From Clostridia bacterium (lineage in GTDB: Bacteria; Bacillota; Clostridia; Christensenellales; Aristaeellaceae), in assembly GCA_030526935.1 (NCBI GenBank), contig JAUNBY010000134.1, positions 1 through 7,922 on the forward strand: a stretch of DNA of 7,922 nt, given 5' to 3'. The notes beneath the pieces are model-generated. The model was not told the DNA's origin and did no database searches. It was given only the letters and a program-made list of their open reading frames with translations. This document shows positions 1-6,871 of this stretch, in pieces. A program made the position numbers and the translations under genes. Each line of letters opens with the position of its first letter. Position 1 is the first letter of the stretch.

Positions 1-784
1 GCAGCGACCAGAAGGTATTGCTTACGTTACAGGCTCCCGTATAGCAGGCGATAAGCCCCACGCAGCACATGGTCTTTCCGCTTTTCAGCATTTGCACGAG
101 CACCTTGCGACTGTCCCAGAGGCGGGGGAGTATTCTTACGCCCCTGCATTCCGCCATTCGCCTTTTGCCAACGCCGGTCTCCTTTGTGATGAAATAGAGC
201 AGAACGAATTTCGTCGTCATCAGCGTAAATGTAATTCCGTAGAGCACCCTCATAGTCGCCATGACCGAGTATTCGCGCACAAAAAAATAGGCTATCGGAG
301 CGAAAAAGCCCGCTATGAGGCCCGCTATCTGCGTCAGCGAAAACAAATGAACCAGCTTTTCGTCGGGCGCGTCCTCGATCATAAGAAGTCCCCACGAGGT
401 TTCGGTCACGCGCCACGCGCCGTTGAAGAGCGCCGCCACTATGAACCAGCGGTAGTCCCGCGCGAGCATCCATAAAAACGACGGCACGCTCCAGCTCAAC
501 ACGTCGAATATCAAAGTGCACAGCCGGCGGCCCAGTTTATCGGCGATTATGCCGCTGAATATGGCGAATACCATTTGCGAGGCCAAAAACACCGTCGTAA
601 CCGTTCCGATTTGTATGGCGGTCATTCCAAGTCCCGCCATATATACCGACACGAACGGCAGATACAGATTATATGGTATTCCCCACAAAGGCTCCGTAAA
701 CAGGCACGCCCTTGGATTTCCCTCGAGCGTTACAAGCGTGTTTATCATAGGATTGCGCCTTAGCGCGTCGCCGATTGAACCCAT
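1..784 (-). CDS. MFS transporter, N-terminal part (runs off the left edge)
   Basis: Reading the minus strand from the ATG at 784-782 gives 261 uninterrupted codons to the window edge with no stop, so the gene is cut by the window, not broken. A GGAGG ribosome binding site at 792-796 lies 7 nt upstream. The protein is hydrophobic. I see about six membrane segments near residues 33-53, 57-77, 90-107, 113-135, 147-168 and 180-199, then a basic loop (about 201-237) and the start of a seventh. Loop 2-3 carries the MFS signature motif A, GIIADKLGRR at residues 78-87, with Asp82. Family knowledge: these are secondary carriers driven by a proton or sodium gradient, usually about 400 residues, so roughly 60% is visible. 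It sits downstream of an ABC sugar importer and three sugar enzymes, so a role in sugar or product transport is plausible, but direction and substrate cannot be read. Confidence 0.9.
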   Translation of the reverse strand, partial: MGSIGDALRRNPMINTLVTLEGNPRACLFTEPLWGIPYNLYLPFVSVYMAGLGMTAIQIGTVTTVFLASQMVFAIFSGIIADKLGRRLCTLIFDVLSWSVPSFLWMLARDYRWFIVAALFNGAWRVTETSWGLLMIEDAPDEKLVHLFSLTQIAGLIAGFFAPIAYFFVREYSVMATMRVLYGITFTLMTTKFVLLYFITKETGVGKRRMAECRGVRILPRLWDSRKVLVQMLKSGKTMCCVGLIACYTGACNVSNTFWSL

Positions 785-804
785 ATGGAATCCTCCGTTT
801 TCGA

Positions 805-840
805 TTATAAATTACAGGAGAGGATCGGGTATCGAGGCAT
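805..840 (-). CDS. possible 11-residue leader peptide upstream of the MFS gene
   Basis: The minus strand reads ATG at 840-838 and stops at TAA 807-805, encoding MPRYPILSCNL. A purine-rich GGGGAGAGG at 844-852 precedes it at a spacing usable by ribosomes. The stop lies just before the SD of the MFS gene, and the two frames differ. The whole micro-ORF start region sits inside the hairpin at 818-861, so translation of it would open that structure. The sequence shows only the ORF and SD-like site. Leader function is inference, and such short ORFs also arise by chance. Confidence 0.25.
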   Translation of the reverse strand: MPRYPILSCNL

Positions 841-861
841 GAACCTCTCCCCTATCCTCTC
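818..861 (-). promoter_or_regulatory. hairpin in the gap before the MFS gene
   Basis: Bases 818-825 pair perfectly with 854-861 (GAGAGGAT/ATCCTCTC). After one mismatch, 827-829 pair with 850-852, and an inner 4-bp stem pairs 834-837 with 844-847 around a 6-nt loop. On the transcribed minus strand the structure is not followed by a U run, so it is not a standard intrinsic terminator. It could stabilise the 3' end of the upstream mRNA, act as a processing site, or modulate MFS translation. A TATAAT sequence at 804-809 follows it, but no good -35 is placed 16-18 bp away, so I do not call a promoter. Confidence 0.55.
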
Positions 862-883
862 GCAAAGATCGCTCAACCGCGTT

Positions 884-2212
884 CTACATTTCCACGACTT
901 CCCAGCCGAATACGCGGGCGAGGGCGCGAAGCTGATGCGCCGCGTCGCCGGTGATTATAAGGCTGTGATGAGAGCAGAGGTTGTCCATCACCATATGTCC
1001 GTCGTTATAGCGGATGAGCGCGCCGTTGAGACAATCGCTTCCCGGATATTGAACGTAGCTTTCGATTTCGGCCTTTATTATGGACAGCTTTTTGAATCCC
1101 GGATATATCTTGGCCAGCGTGACCTTTCCTTCGGGAAGTCGGCAATCGACCATCATAGCATTGTCGTTGACGATGGCGAGGACTTTGGGCTTAAGCGTCC
1201 ATTCGCTGCAAAACTTGCGTGGGACGAAGCCAAAATAGCCGCAGTGGACGCCCAGCGCGTGATTGTCGGGATCGTCTATGTCCGGAAAGCTATCTATGCG
1301 TTCGTGCGCCAATGCCGCCATTCCCACGAGGAACGGATACAGATTCGTCATCATTATCGGTCTTTCGATAGAGCGGTATATGATATACGTCGATAAAAGC
1401 GTCAGCGTATCGCCCTCGCAGGCCCAGATTATGCCGTCGCGCTCAAAGAGCATGTTCCACACGAGGCACGGCGTGGTGTCGCAGTGGAAGGACTCGTTGA
1501 GGCAGTTAGCCCCAACGCCCTCAACGCCGCCTATCTCGTCTATAACGGCTTTTATCGCGACGTAGAGCTTGACCGCGCGCAGATAGCATTCGCCCACGAG
1601 AGATGTATCGACGTCCCAATCGGCGCAGACCCTTTGAGCCTCGTCGTCGGAAACCTTGCGCGCGGATTCGTTTACTTCCTTCCAGCTGCGGTATATGAGG
1701 TTGAGGCCGAACGCCTTTTGCATGTCGCGGGTGGATTCGTCTTCCCACCAGTAGAACTTTTTGAATATGTTCGCCTGCATGCCCTCGCCCGGGCTGTCCT
1801 GAAACATCAGGAACTTCGCGCCGGATTTGAGCGAGCGCTTAACTCCCATGGCGCGCAATATGGTATTTCCCATCTCGATTGAGTAGGGCGAGAAGACCGT
1901 AAAGCCGTGGTCGCGAAGATAGGTGATTATCTCCCAGTCCCACATCTCGACCGTAGAATATTTGCTCGTCAATACGACCATCGGAAGGTCGTATTTTCGC
2001 AAATCGTCGTTATGCCTAAAGGCCGCGAATATGAGCTGAGGCCAGACTATGGCGTCGGCTTCCCCCGGCAGGGGTTGTCCGACCTCGACGGGCGGCAGAA
2101 ACTCGGCGACGGGCGAATATGTTGCGCAAAGCCTGTCCATCTGTTCCTGAAACTCACGGCGCTCGCGCTCGTTCGTCTCCGCGAAATACATGGGGGCAAG
2201 TCTCGCCTTCAT
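884..2212 (-). CDS. L-fucose/L-arabinose isomerase-like protein (FucI/AraA fold), 442 aa
   Basis: This is probably a metal-dependent aldose-ketose isomerase. The core with CLNESFHCDTTPCLVWNMLF followed by CEGD, a VHCGYFGF segment, and the C-terminal CSHHSLIITGD block resemble the L-fucose isomerase superfamily. Likely metal ligands are Glu240 and Glu266, whose 26-residue spacing resembles the paired acidic ligands of FucI and AraA, with His323 or His415/416 as the histidine ligand. At 442 residues it is much shorter than E. coli FucI (about 590) and somewhat shorter than AraA (about 500). It therefore belongs to the compact, mostly uncharacterised branch. The start is the ATG at 2212-2210, which overlaps the upstream stop as ATGA and has AAGGAGA 7 nt before it. 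A longer reading from 2278 is rejected. The stop is TAG at 884-886. Fold assignment is fairly firm; the substrate is unknown. Confidence 0.8.
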   Translation of the reverse strand: MKARLAPMYFAETNERERREFQEQMDRLCATYSPVAEFLPPVEVGQPLPGEADAIVWPQLIFAAFRHNDDLRKYDLPMVVLTSKYSTVEMWDWEIITYLRDHGFTVFSPYSIEMGNTILRAMGVKRSLKSGAKFLMFQDSPGEGMQANIFKKFYWWEDESTRDMQKAFGLNLIYRSWKEVNESARKVSDDEAQRVCADWDVDTSLVGECYLRAVKLYVAIKAVIDEIGGVEGVGANCLNESFHCDTTPCLVWNMLFERDGIIWACEGDTLTLLSTYIIYRSIERPIMMTNLYPFLVGMAALAHERIDSFPDIDDPDNHALGVHCGYFGFVPRKFCSEWTLKPKVLAIVNDNAMMVDCRLPEGKVTLAKIYPGFKKLSIIKAEIESYVQYPGSDCLNGALIRYNDGHMVMDNLCSHHSLIITGDAAHQLRALARVFGWEVVEM

Positions 2213-3381
2213 TGTCCAATCTCCTTCACGCTCACGGGCCGGCCTTCGGCGCTTGAAAGCCGGGCGGCTTCCAGACACCGTATTATATTCGCTCCGTCGA
2301 GCAAATTGGGCGTTATTTCGGATTTGGCGTCAATCGCCGTCAGGAAGTCGTAGAAGGCGTTGACGAACGTGTGTTCATAGCCGATTATATGGCCGCTCGG
2401 CCACCACGCGGACACGTAGGGGTGATCGCCCTCGGTCGCGAGTATGCGCTTATATCCCTGCGAGCGCGCGGGTTCGGTGAAGTCGAAAATCTCAAGCTCG
2501 TTCATGCGCTCGAAGTTGAATTTGATGGCGCCCTTATCGCCGTAGACCTCGAAGTCGTTGTAGTTCTTGCGTCCGCAGGCGAAGCGGGTCACGTCTATGG
2601 AGCCGAGCGCCCCGTTTTCAAAGTCGATTATCATAAACGCGCTGTCGTCTACCGTGACCTCGCCTTTTTCCGCGCCGGAGGTGGATTCGCCCTTTGAGAA
2701 AGTCGCGGCGTTCGCGCCGGGGAGCGGGCGGTTTTTGACGAATGTCTCAAGCCGCGCGGTGACGCGCTCGGGTTCGCCGATAAGGTATCTCGCCAGATCG
2801 ACCGCGTGGCTTCCCAAATCGTACAAAGCTCCCCCGCAGGCGCGATCCGCGCGCAGATGCCAGGTCAGAGGGAATTCGGGGTCGATTATCCAGTCCTGAA
2901 GATATGCCCCGCGCCAGTGGAACACGCGGCCCAAAAAGCCTTCTTCAATGAGTTTCTTCGCGTAAGCCACGGCGGGAACGCGGCGGTAGTTGTGGTTGAG
3001 ATAATGAACGACGCCGGCTTTTTCCGCGGCTTCGTACATTTCCACGCAATCGGCGTAGGAAAACGCGCACGGCTTTTCGAGGACTATGTGCTTGCCGTTT
3101 TTCGCGGCTTCTATGGCCATGTCCTTGTGCATGTACGTGGGCGTTCCGATGCTGACTATATCTATGTCCTTGCGCGCGAGGGTCTCGCGCCAGTCGTAGC
3201 TCACCTCGTCGTAGCCCCAGTTTTCGGCGAAGCTCTCAAGCGGCTTGTTGTTTCCAACAATGACCTTTAAATTGACCTTGTAGGGCGCGTCGAAAAATTT
3301 ATTGACCTTGAGCCAGGCGTTGGAATGCGCCCTGCCCATGAACCCGCCGCCTATCATGGCGACGTTGAGCGTCTTTTTCAT
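2209..3381 (-). CDS. Gfo/Idh/MocA-family NAD(P)-dependent oxidoreductase, 390 aa
   Basis: This is a sugar or cyclitol dehydrogenase-type enzyme of the cytoplasm. The N-terminal Rossmann domain shows the nucleotide-binding motif GGGFMG at residues 11-16. The family's EKP motif is at 102-104, with Lys103 the expected catalytic lysine. The second domain carries GGALYDLGSHAVD, giving Asp188 and His192 as the other expected catalytic residues. The length is typical of the family. The start ATG at 3381-3379 follows AAGGAGG at 3386-3392, which overlaps the stop codon of the preceding gene; the gap is only 9 nt. Its 3' end overlaps the isomerase gene by 4 nt. Family knowledge: members oxidise or reduce hydroxyl/keto groups of inositols, glucosides and other sugars. 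The substrate and cofactor (NAD or NADP) cannot be read from sequence alone. Confidence 0.93.
   Translation of the reverse strand: MKKTLNVAMIGGGFMGRAHSNAWLKVNKFFDAPYKVNLKVIVGNNKPLESFAENWGYDEVSYDWRETLARKDIDIVSIGTPTYMHKDMAIEAAKNGKHIVLEKPCAFSYADCVEMYEAAEKAGVVHYLNHNYRRVPAVAYAKKLIEEGFLGRVFHWRGAYLQDWIIDPEFPLTWHLRADRACGGALYDLGSHAVDLARYLIGEPERVTARLETFVKNRPLPGANAATFSKGESTSGAEKGEVTVDDSAFMIIDFENGALGSIDVTRFACGRKNYNDFEVYGDKGAIKFNFERMNELEIFDFTEPARSQGYKRILATEGDHPYVSAWWPSGHIIGYEHTFVNAFYDFLTAIDAKSEITPNLLDGANIIRCLEAARLSSAEGRPVSVKEIGQ
2220..2226 (-). promoter_or_regulatory. ribosome binding site fixing the isomerase start
   Basis: The minus strand reads AAGGAGA here, inside the last codons of the oxidoreductase gene, with 7 nt to the ATG at 2212. 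Together with the ATGA stop-start overlap this indicates translational coupling. It rules against the in-frame ATG at 2278, which would give an implausible Arg-rich 22-residue extension and a 70-nt overlap. Confidence 0.85.
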
Positions 3382-3390
3382 ATGTCCTCC

Positions 3391-4251
3391 TTACGCGAAC
3401 GCCGCGCCGATTTTCTTCAGGTTCTTTACGCTTACGGCGATCGCCTCGTCCTCCATGCCCAGCCATTCGGGAGCGGGCGCGTCTATCTCTACGGCGAGGA
3501 AGCCCTTGTATCCGGCTTTCGAAAGCAGTTCGGCCAGCTTCATATTGTCCACGAGGCCAAAGCCCACGGGGACGCCGCAGAAGAAGTACCAGTCGGTTGG
3601 CCGGGCGGTGGGGTGCATCTTCAAATCCTTTATATGAGTTGAGAACACGTAGGGCGCGAGCTTTTCCATACCGGCTACAGGGTCGTCGAGAAGGCGCAGG
3701 AAGTTGCCGGTATCGAAATTGATTCCGAAATTGGGCGAATCGACAGCCTGAATCATCTCGAGCATTTCATCGGAGGTATAGTCTATGTGGTTCTCGGCGG
3801 CAAGGCGAACCCCGCAGTCCTCGGCGATTCTGGTCGCCTCCTTATACATGGGAACGAGCCTTTCGATATGGTCGCGATGGTTCTCGTGCCGCCAGTCGAA
3901 GGCGGAGCCGGTTATGCGCATAACGTCGGTTCCTATGAGGCGGGTCTTGGGTATGAGGGACTTCATCTCCTCGAACGCCGCGGGATTAAGCCCGCGCTCA
4001 AGTCCGTTAGGATGTCCCCAGGCGAAGACCGTATCAAGATTATATTCCCTGAGCTTTGCCCCAAGCTCCTTCAGATAGCCGTCGTCCAGGCTTGGAAGGA
4101 AGCATGTCTCAAGCGATACGCCGTCGACGCCCAGCGACATGGCAAAATCGATAAACTCATCGACGGTCTTGAGTTTTTCAGGCTTCTCCTGAAAGTCGTA
4201 AACCTCGCCGAACAGCCTGTGATAGCAATACGAATCTATGCCAATCTTCAT
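3391..4251 (-). CDS. sugar phosphate isomerase/epimerase, xylose-isomerase-like TIM barrel, 286 aa
   Basis: This belongs to the AP-endonuclease-2/xylose-isomerase-like superfamily, which includes ketose 3-epimerases, IolE/IolI-type enzymes and hydroxypyruvate isomerase. The four metal ligands of that barrel are all in place: Glu153 (AAENH), Asp180 (NFDTGNF), His206 (STHIKD) and Glu255 (AVEID). It is therefore likely a functional divalent-metal enzyme that moves a keto group or inverts a hydroxyl. The length is normal for the family. I place the start at the ATG 4251-4249, giving MKIGIDSYCYH, because AGGAGG at 4258-4263 lies 6 nt upstream. A TTG at 4257 would touch the SD directly. The SD overlaps the permease stop codon, so translation is probably coupled. 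The neighbouring dehydrogenase and FucI-like isomerase suggest one pathway; the exact reaction is open. Confidence 0.9.
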   Translation of the reverse strand: MKIGIDSYCYHRLFGEVYDFQEKPEKLKTVDEFIDFAMSLGVDGVSLETCFLPSLDDGYLKELGAKLREYNLDTVFAWGHPNGLERGLNPAAFEEMKSLIPKTRLIGTDVMRITGSAFDWRHENHRDHIERLVPMYKEATRIAEDCGVRLAAENHIDYTSDEMLEMIQAVDSPNFGINFDTGNFLRLLDDPVAGMEKLAPYVFSTHIKDLKMHPTARPTDWYFFCGVPVGFGLVDNMKLAELLSKAGYKGFLAVEIDAPAPEWLGMEDEAIAVSVKNLKKIGAAFA

Positions 4252-4257
4252 GGTCAA

Positions 4258-4263
4258 CCTCCT
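4258..4263 (-). promoter_or_regulatory. ribosome binding site fixing the TIM-barrel gene start
   Basis: A perfect AGGAGG sits across the permease TAG stop (4262-4264). Only a start at 4251 has a workable 6-nt spacer. The in-frame TTG at 4257 would have none, so the two extra N-terminal residues Met-Thr are not expected. Confidence 0.9.
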
Positions 4264-5230
4264 ACTTTTCCGTGTCCTTCCTTTGAAGGAGCACGGCCAA
4301 TATGATTATAGCGCCCTTGACGGCGTTTACCAGACGGGTATTTATGCCTATGAGGGTAAGGATGTTGTTGATGATTCCGAATATGAAGGCTCCGAACATG
4401 GTATTGGTTATCTTGCCCTTGCCGCCCTCCATGGCGACGCCGCCTATAACGGCCATGGCAATGGCGTTCAGCTCATAGGAAGTTCCGGAGGAGGTGGAGT
4501 TGATGGAACCCATGCGCGAGCTTTCGACGACCGCGGCTATGCCTATTAACGCCCCGAGCAGCACGAAGGACATTATCTTTATGCGGTCGGTCTTTATGCC
4601 CGAAAGCCTCGTCGCCTTTTCATTGGAGCCAACGGCGTATATATGCCGTCCGAGCTTTGTGAAATTGGCGATATACCAGCAGGCGATCATCGCGAGGAAG
4701 AAATAGACTATGGACATCGGAAGCCAGCCGAACAGGTTATAATTGGATATGGCCTGATAAGCGGCGACCTTTGTCGTCGTGCCTCCGCCGTTTAGGGAGT
4801 AGACGAGTATCGAGCGGTAGATATACTGCATTCCCAGCGTCACTATGAACGAGGGAACGCGCCCCTTTGTTACGATGAGTCCGGTTATGAAAGAAAAGGC
4901 CGTTCCGGTTATGAGGGCGGTTATGACGCCTAATACGGCCGACTGCGTGGCGTTTGTGACCCACAGCGTTATCGCCGCGACCGAGACCATTTGAGCGCCG
5001 ACCGACAGGTCGATATTGCCGGAGATTATAACAAACGACATGCCGAAGGCGATAATGCCCACGACGGCGTTGGATCTTACGATGTTGATAAAATTTGACA
5101 CGGAAAGAAACGTCGTGCCCTCGAAAAGCGTCGCGACGACTATCATCAAAAGCGTCACGAGGATTATATTGTAGTTGTCGAGGATGCTCTTAAGCCTGCT
5201 CTTGCCTCTGGATTGAACTGATGAATGCAT
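4262..5230 (-). CDS. sugar ABC transporter permease, ribose (RbsC) type, 322 aa
   Basis: This is the inner-membrane channel subunit of a CUT2-type importer (BPD_transp_2 family). It is strongly hydrophobic, with multiple membrane segments. It carries two hallmarks of RbsC-like permeases: GNIDLSVG at residues 71-78, and the cytoplasmic coupling-loop sequence GRHIYAVGSNEKATRLSGI from residue 194, which contacts the ATPase. About 320 residues is standard for the family, and a homodimer is expected. The ATG at 5230-5228 is 12 nt after the ATPase stop and has GGGAGA at 5237-5242 with a 6-nt spacer. It pairs with the ATPase and binding protein upstream to make a complete importer. Specificity within ribose, galactose, xylose or cyclitol-type substrates cannot be inferred from this subunit. 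Confidence 0.95.
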   Translation of the reverse strand: MHSSVQSRGKSRLKSILDNYNIILVTLLMIVVATLFEGTTFLSVSNFINIVRSNAVVGIIAFGMSFVIISGNIDLSVGAQMVSVAAITLWVTNATQSAVLGVITALITGTAFSFITGLIVTKGRVPSFIVTLGMQYIYRSILVYSLNGGGTTTKVAAYQAISNYNLFGWLPMSIVYFFLAMIACWYIANFTKLGRHIYAVGSNEKATRLSGIKTDRIKIMSFVLLGALIGIAAVVESSRMGSINSTSSGTSYELNAIAMAVIGGVAMEGGKGKITNTMFGAFIFGIINNILTLIGINTRLVNAVKGAIIILAVLLQRKDTEK

Positions 5231-5242
5231 AAACGGTCTCCC

Positions 5243-6760
5243 TTAATTAAGACTTCCGCCGGTTGACAGAATCATTATATTTTCCTCGGTTATTTCGCCC
5301 TTATCGCGCCACAATTCGCCTCTTATCTCGCCGTGGTACATGACGAAGACCCTGTCGCATATCTTGACGATCTCCTGAGCTTCGGCCGAGGTTATGATTA
5401 TGCCCATGCCCTGACTGGCGAGGCGCATTATCTGCGCGTAAATCTCGTTTTTGGCGCCCACGTCCACGCCCTGAGTGGGATTTGAGAGTATCATCAATTC
5501 CGGGGACGAGTAAAGCCACTTGGACAGCACGGCTTTTTGCTGGTTGCCGCCCGAGAGACTGGTTATGAGCGCTTCGAGGTTGTCGGCCTTTATGGACAGC
5601 TTTTCTCTCGCGTCCATGGCGCGCTCTTTTTCGAGGCGGCGCGAGAGAGCGCCGTTTTTAATCATGTCGTCGAGGGTGACGATGGTGATGTTCCCGGTGA
5701 CGGAGAAGTCCTTTATAATGGCGTTCTCCTTGCGGTTGGAGGGCAAAAAGCCTATGCCCTGCTTTTTCCCCTGCGCGGGATGAGAGACGTTGATTTTTCT
5801 TCCTGACATTATAATCTCGCCCTGCTGACGGGGGATGTCTCCGAATATGGAGCGGACGAGCTGTTCCTTGCCGTCGCCCAGAAGCCCCGTGAAGCCCACT
5901 ATCTCGCCCTTTCTGACGTCGAATGATACGTTTGACACATGCCCTTTGACCGATATGCCCCGAGCCTCGAAGAACACGTCCGATATGTCGTGGTTTACGT
6001 ATACGTCCACGCCAAGCACGTCGCGACCGACCATGTACCGGGCAAGCTCCGTCTGGTCGATTTTGACGCCGTTTTCCCCGATGGCGCCGTTCGCCACGAG
6101 TTCGCCGTTTCTCAAAACCGTGTAGCTGTCGCAAAAATCGACGACCTCGCCCAATTTGTGCGAGATGAAGATAATCGTCGCGCCCTGCTGATGGGTGAGG
6201 TTTTTCATGATGGCGAACACGTTGTCTATCTCCGTTTGAGTAAGAGACGTCGTAGGCTCGTCCATTATTATGAGCCGGGCGTTTTTGAGAAGCGACTTGG
6301 CGATCTCGACTATCTGCTTATACGAGGTTTCAAGCTCGCTCATCTTTACCCTTGGGTCTATCTCCACGTTCATGCGTTCAAAGACCTCGCGCGTCTTCTC
6401 GCACATGGCCTTTTTATCTATCCTGCCTCCGGGGAGGGTGATTTCGCTTCCGAGGAACATGTTTTCGTACACCGCGAGGTCGTTCACCACGTTTAATTCC
6501 TGATGGATAAAGGCGATGCCGAGCCGTTGAGCGTCCCCGGGGCTGTCTATGGCGACCTTTTCCCCAAAAAGCTCTATACTTCCCGCGTCCATTGGCGTAA
6601 CGCCGCCCAATACGTTCATAAGCGTCGTCTTGCCCGCGCCGTTTTCGCCGAGAAGCGCGTGTATCGCGCCCTTCTCCACTTCGAAATCGACGCTTTTGAG
6701 AACCGGCACTCCCCCGTAGGTCTTGACGATTCCGGTCATTTTAAGCGCGACTTGAGGCAT
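5243..6760 (-). CDS. sugar ABC transporter ATPase with two nucleotide-binding domains (RbsA/MglA type), 505 aa
   Basis: This is the energising subunit of the importer, with two fused ABC domains. Domain 1 has an intact Walker A (GENGAGKT, 38-45) and Walker B with catalytic glutamate (IIMDEPT, Asp167/Glu168), but its signature is degenerate, LETSY at 143-147 in place of LSGGQ. Domain 2 is the reverse. Its signature LSGGN is intact at 402-406, but its Walker A region (GLLGDGKEQL, 292-301) lacks the GKT/S end and its Walker B reads LSNPT, with Ser426/Asn427 replacing Asp/Glu. Only one composite site (domain 1 Walker motifs with domain 2 signature) should hydrolyse ATP. A degenerate second Walker A is usual in RbsA-type proteins; loss of the Walker B acids is less so. 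The start ATG at 6760-6758 has AGGAGG at 6770-6775, 9 nt away. Length is typical. Confidence 0.95.
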   Translation of the reverse strand: MPQVALKMTGIVKTYGGVPVLKSVDFEVEKGAIHALLGENGAGKTTLMNVLGGVTPMDAGSIELFGEKVAIDSPGDAQRLGIAFIHQELNVVNDLAVYENMFLGSEITLPGGRIDKKAMCEKTREVFERMNVEIDPRVKMSELETSYKQIVEIAKSLLKNARLIIMDEPTTSLTQTEIDNVFAIMKNLTHQQGATIIFISHKLGEVVDFCDSYTVLRNGELVANGAIGENGVKIDQTELARYMVGRDVLGVDVYVNHDISDVFFEARGISVKGHVSNVSFDVRKGEIVGFTGLLGDGKEQLVRSIFGDIPRQQGEIIMSGRKINVSHPAQGKKQGIGFLPSNRKENAIIKDFSVTGNITIVTLDDMIKNGALSRRLEKERAMDAREKLSIKADNLEALITSLSGGNQQKAVLSKWLYSSPELMILSNPTQGVDVGAKNEIYAQIMRLASQGMGIIITSAEAQEIVKICDRVFVMYHGEIRGELWRDKGEITEENIMILSTGGSLN

Positions 6761-6799
6761 GTATCTGGGCCTCCTAAATACTTAGTAGGTAACTGCAAC

Positions 6800-6844
6800 C
6801 GGCGGCGGCATTGCCCGCGGACGAATCCGCGGGCGACGCCGCCG
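6800..6844 (-). promoter_or_regulatory. strong two-tier GC-rich hairpin between binding-protein and ATPase genes
   Basis: The 111-nt gap holds an inner 9-bp perfect stem (6813-6821 with 6826-6834) whose loop reads TTCG on the transcribed strand. Outside it, an 8-bp stem pairs 6800-6807 with 6837-6844 across a small internal loop. No U run follows on either strand, so it is not a classical terminator. Known precedent in sugar ABC operons is a hairpin after the binding-protein gene that protects its mRNA from 3' decay and gives more binding protein than transporter. That role is inferred here. A 10-bp palindrome GGCTTAAGCC lies nearby at 6858-6867. Confidence 0.75.
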
Positions 6845-6871
6845 CGTCGGTCGATGGGGCTTAAGCCTGTT

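Noticed and set aside
804..809. Promoter for the MFS gene based on TATAAT
   Set aside because: No acceptable -35 hexamer lies 16-18 bp upstream, and the start of transcription would fall at the ribosome binding site itself.
785..1396. A 203-codon plus-strand open frame opposite the isomerase gene
   Set aside because: It is antisense to the isomerase, has no family signature, and its beginning lies in the hairpin region. It is a by-product of codon bias on the other strand.
2213..2278. N-terminal extension of the isomerase from an upstream ATG at 2278
   Set aside because: It would add an Arg-rich 22-residue segment overlapping the oxidoreductase gene in another frame. The ATG at 2212 has a good SD and an ATGA overlap.
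4252..4257. TTG start at 4257 for the TIM-barrel gene
   Set aside because: It directly abuts the AGGAGG site with no spacer. The ATG at 4251 has a normal 6-nt spacer.
6800..6844. Rho-independent terminator between binding-protein and ATPase genes
   Set aside because: The stem is strong, but no run of U follows on either strand, and the downstream genes need read-through.
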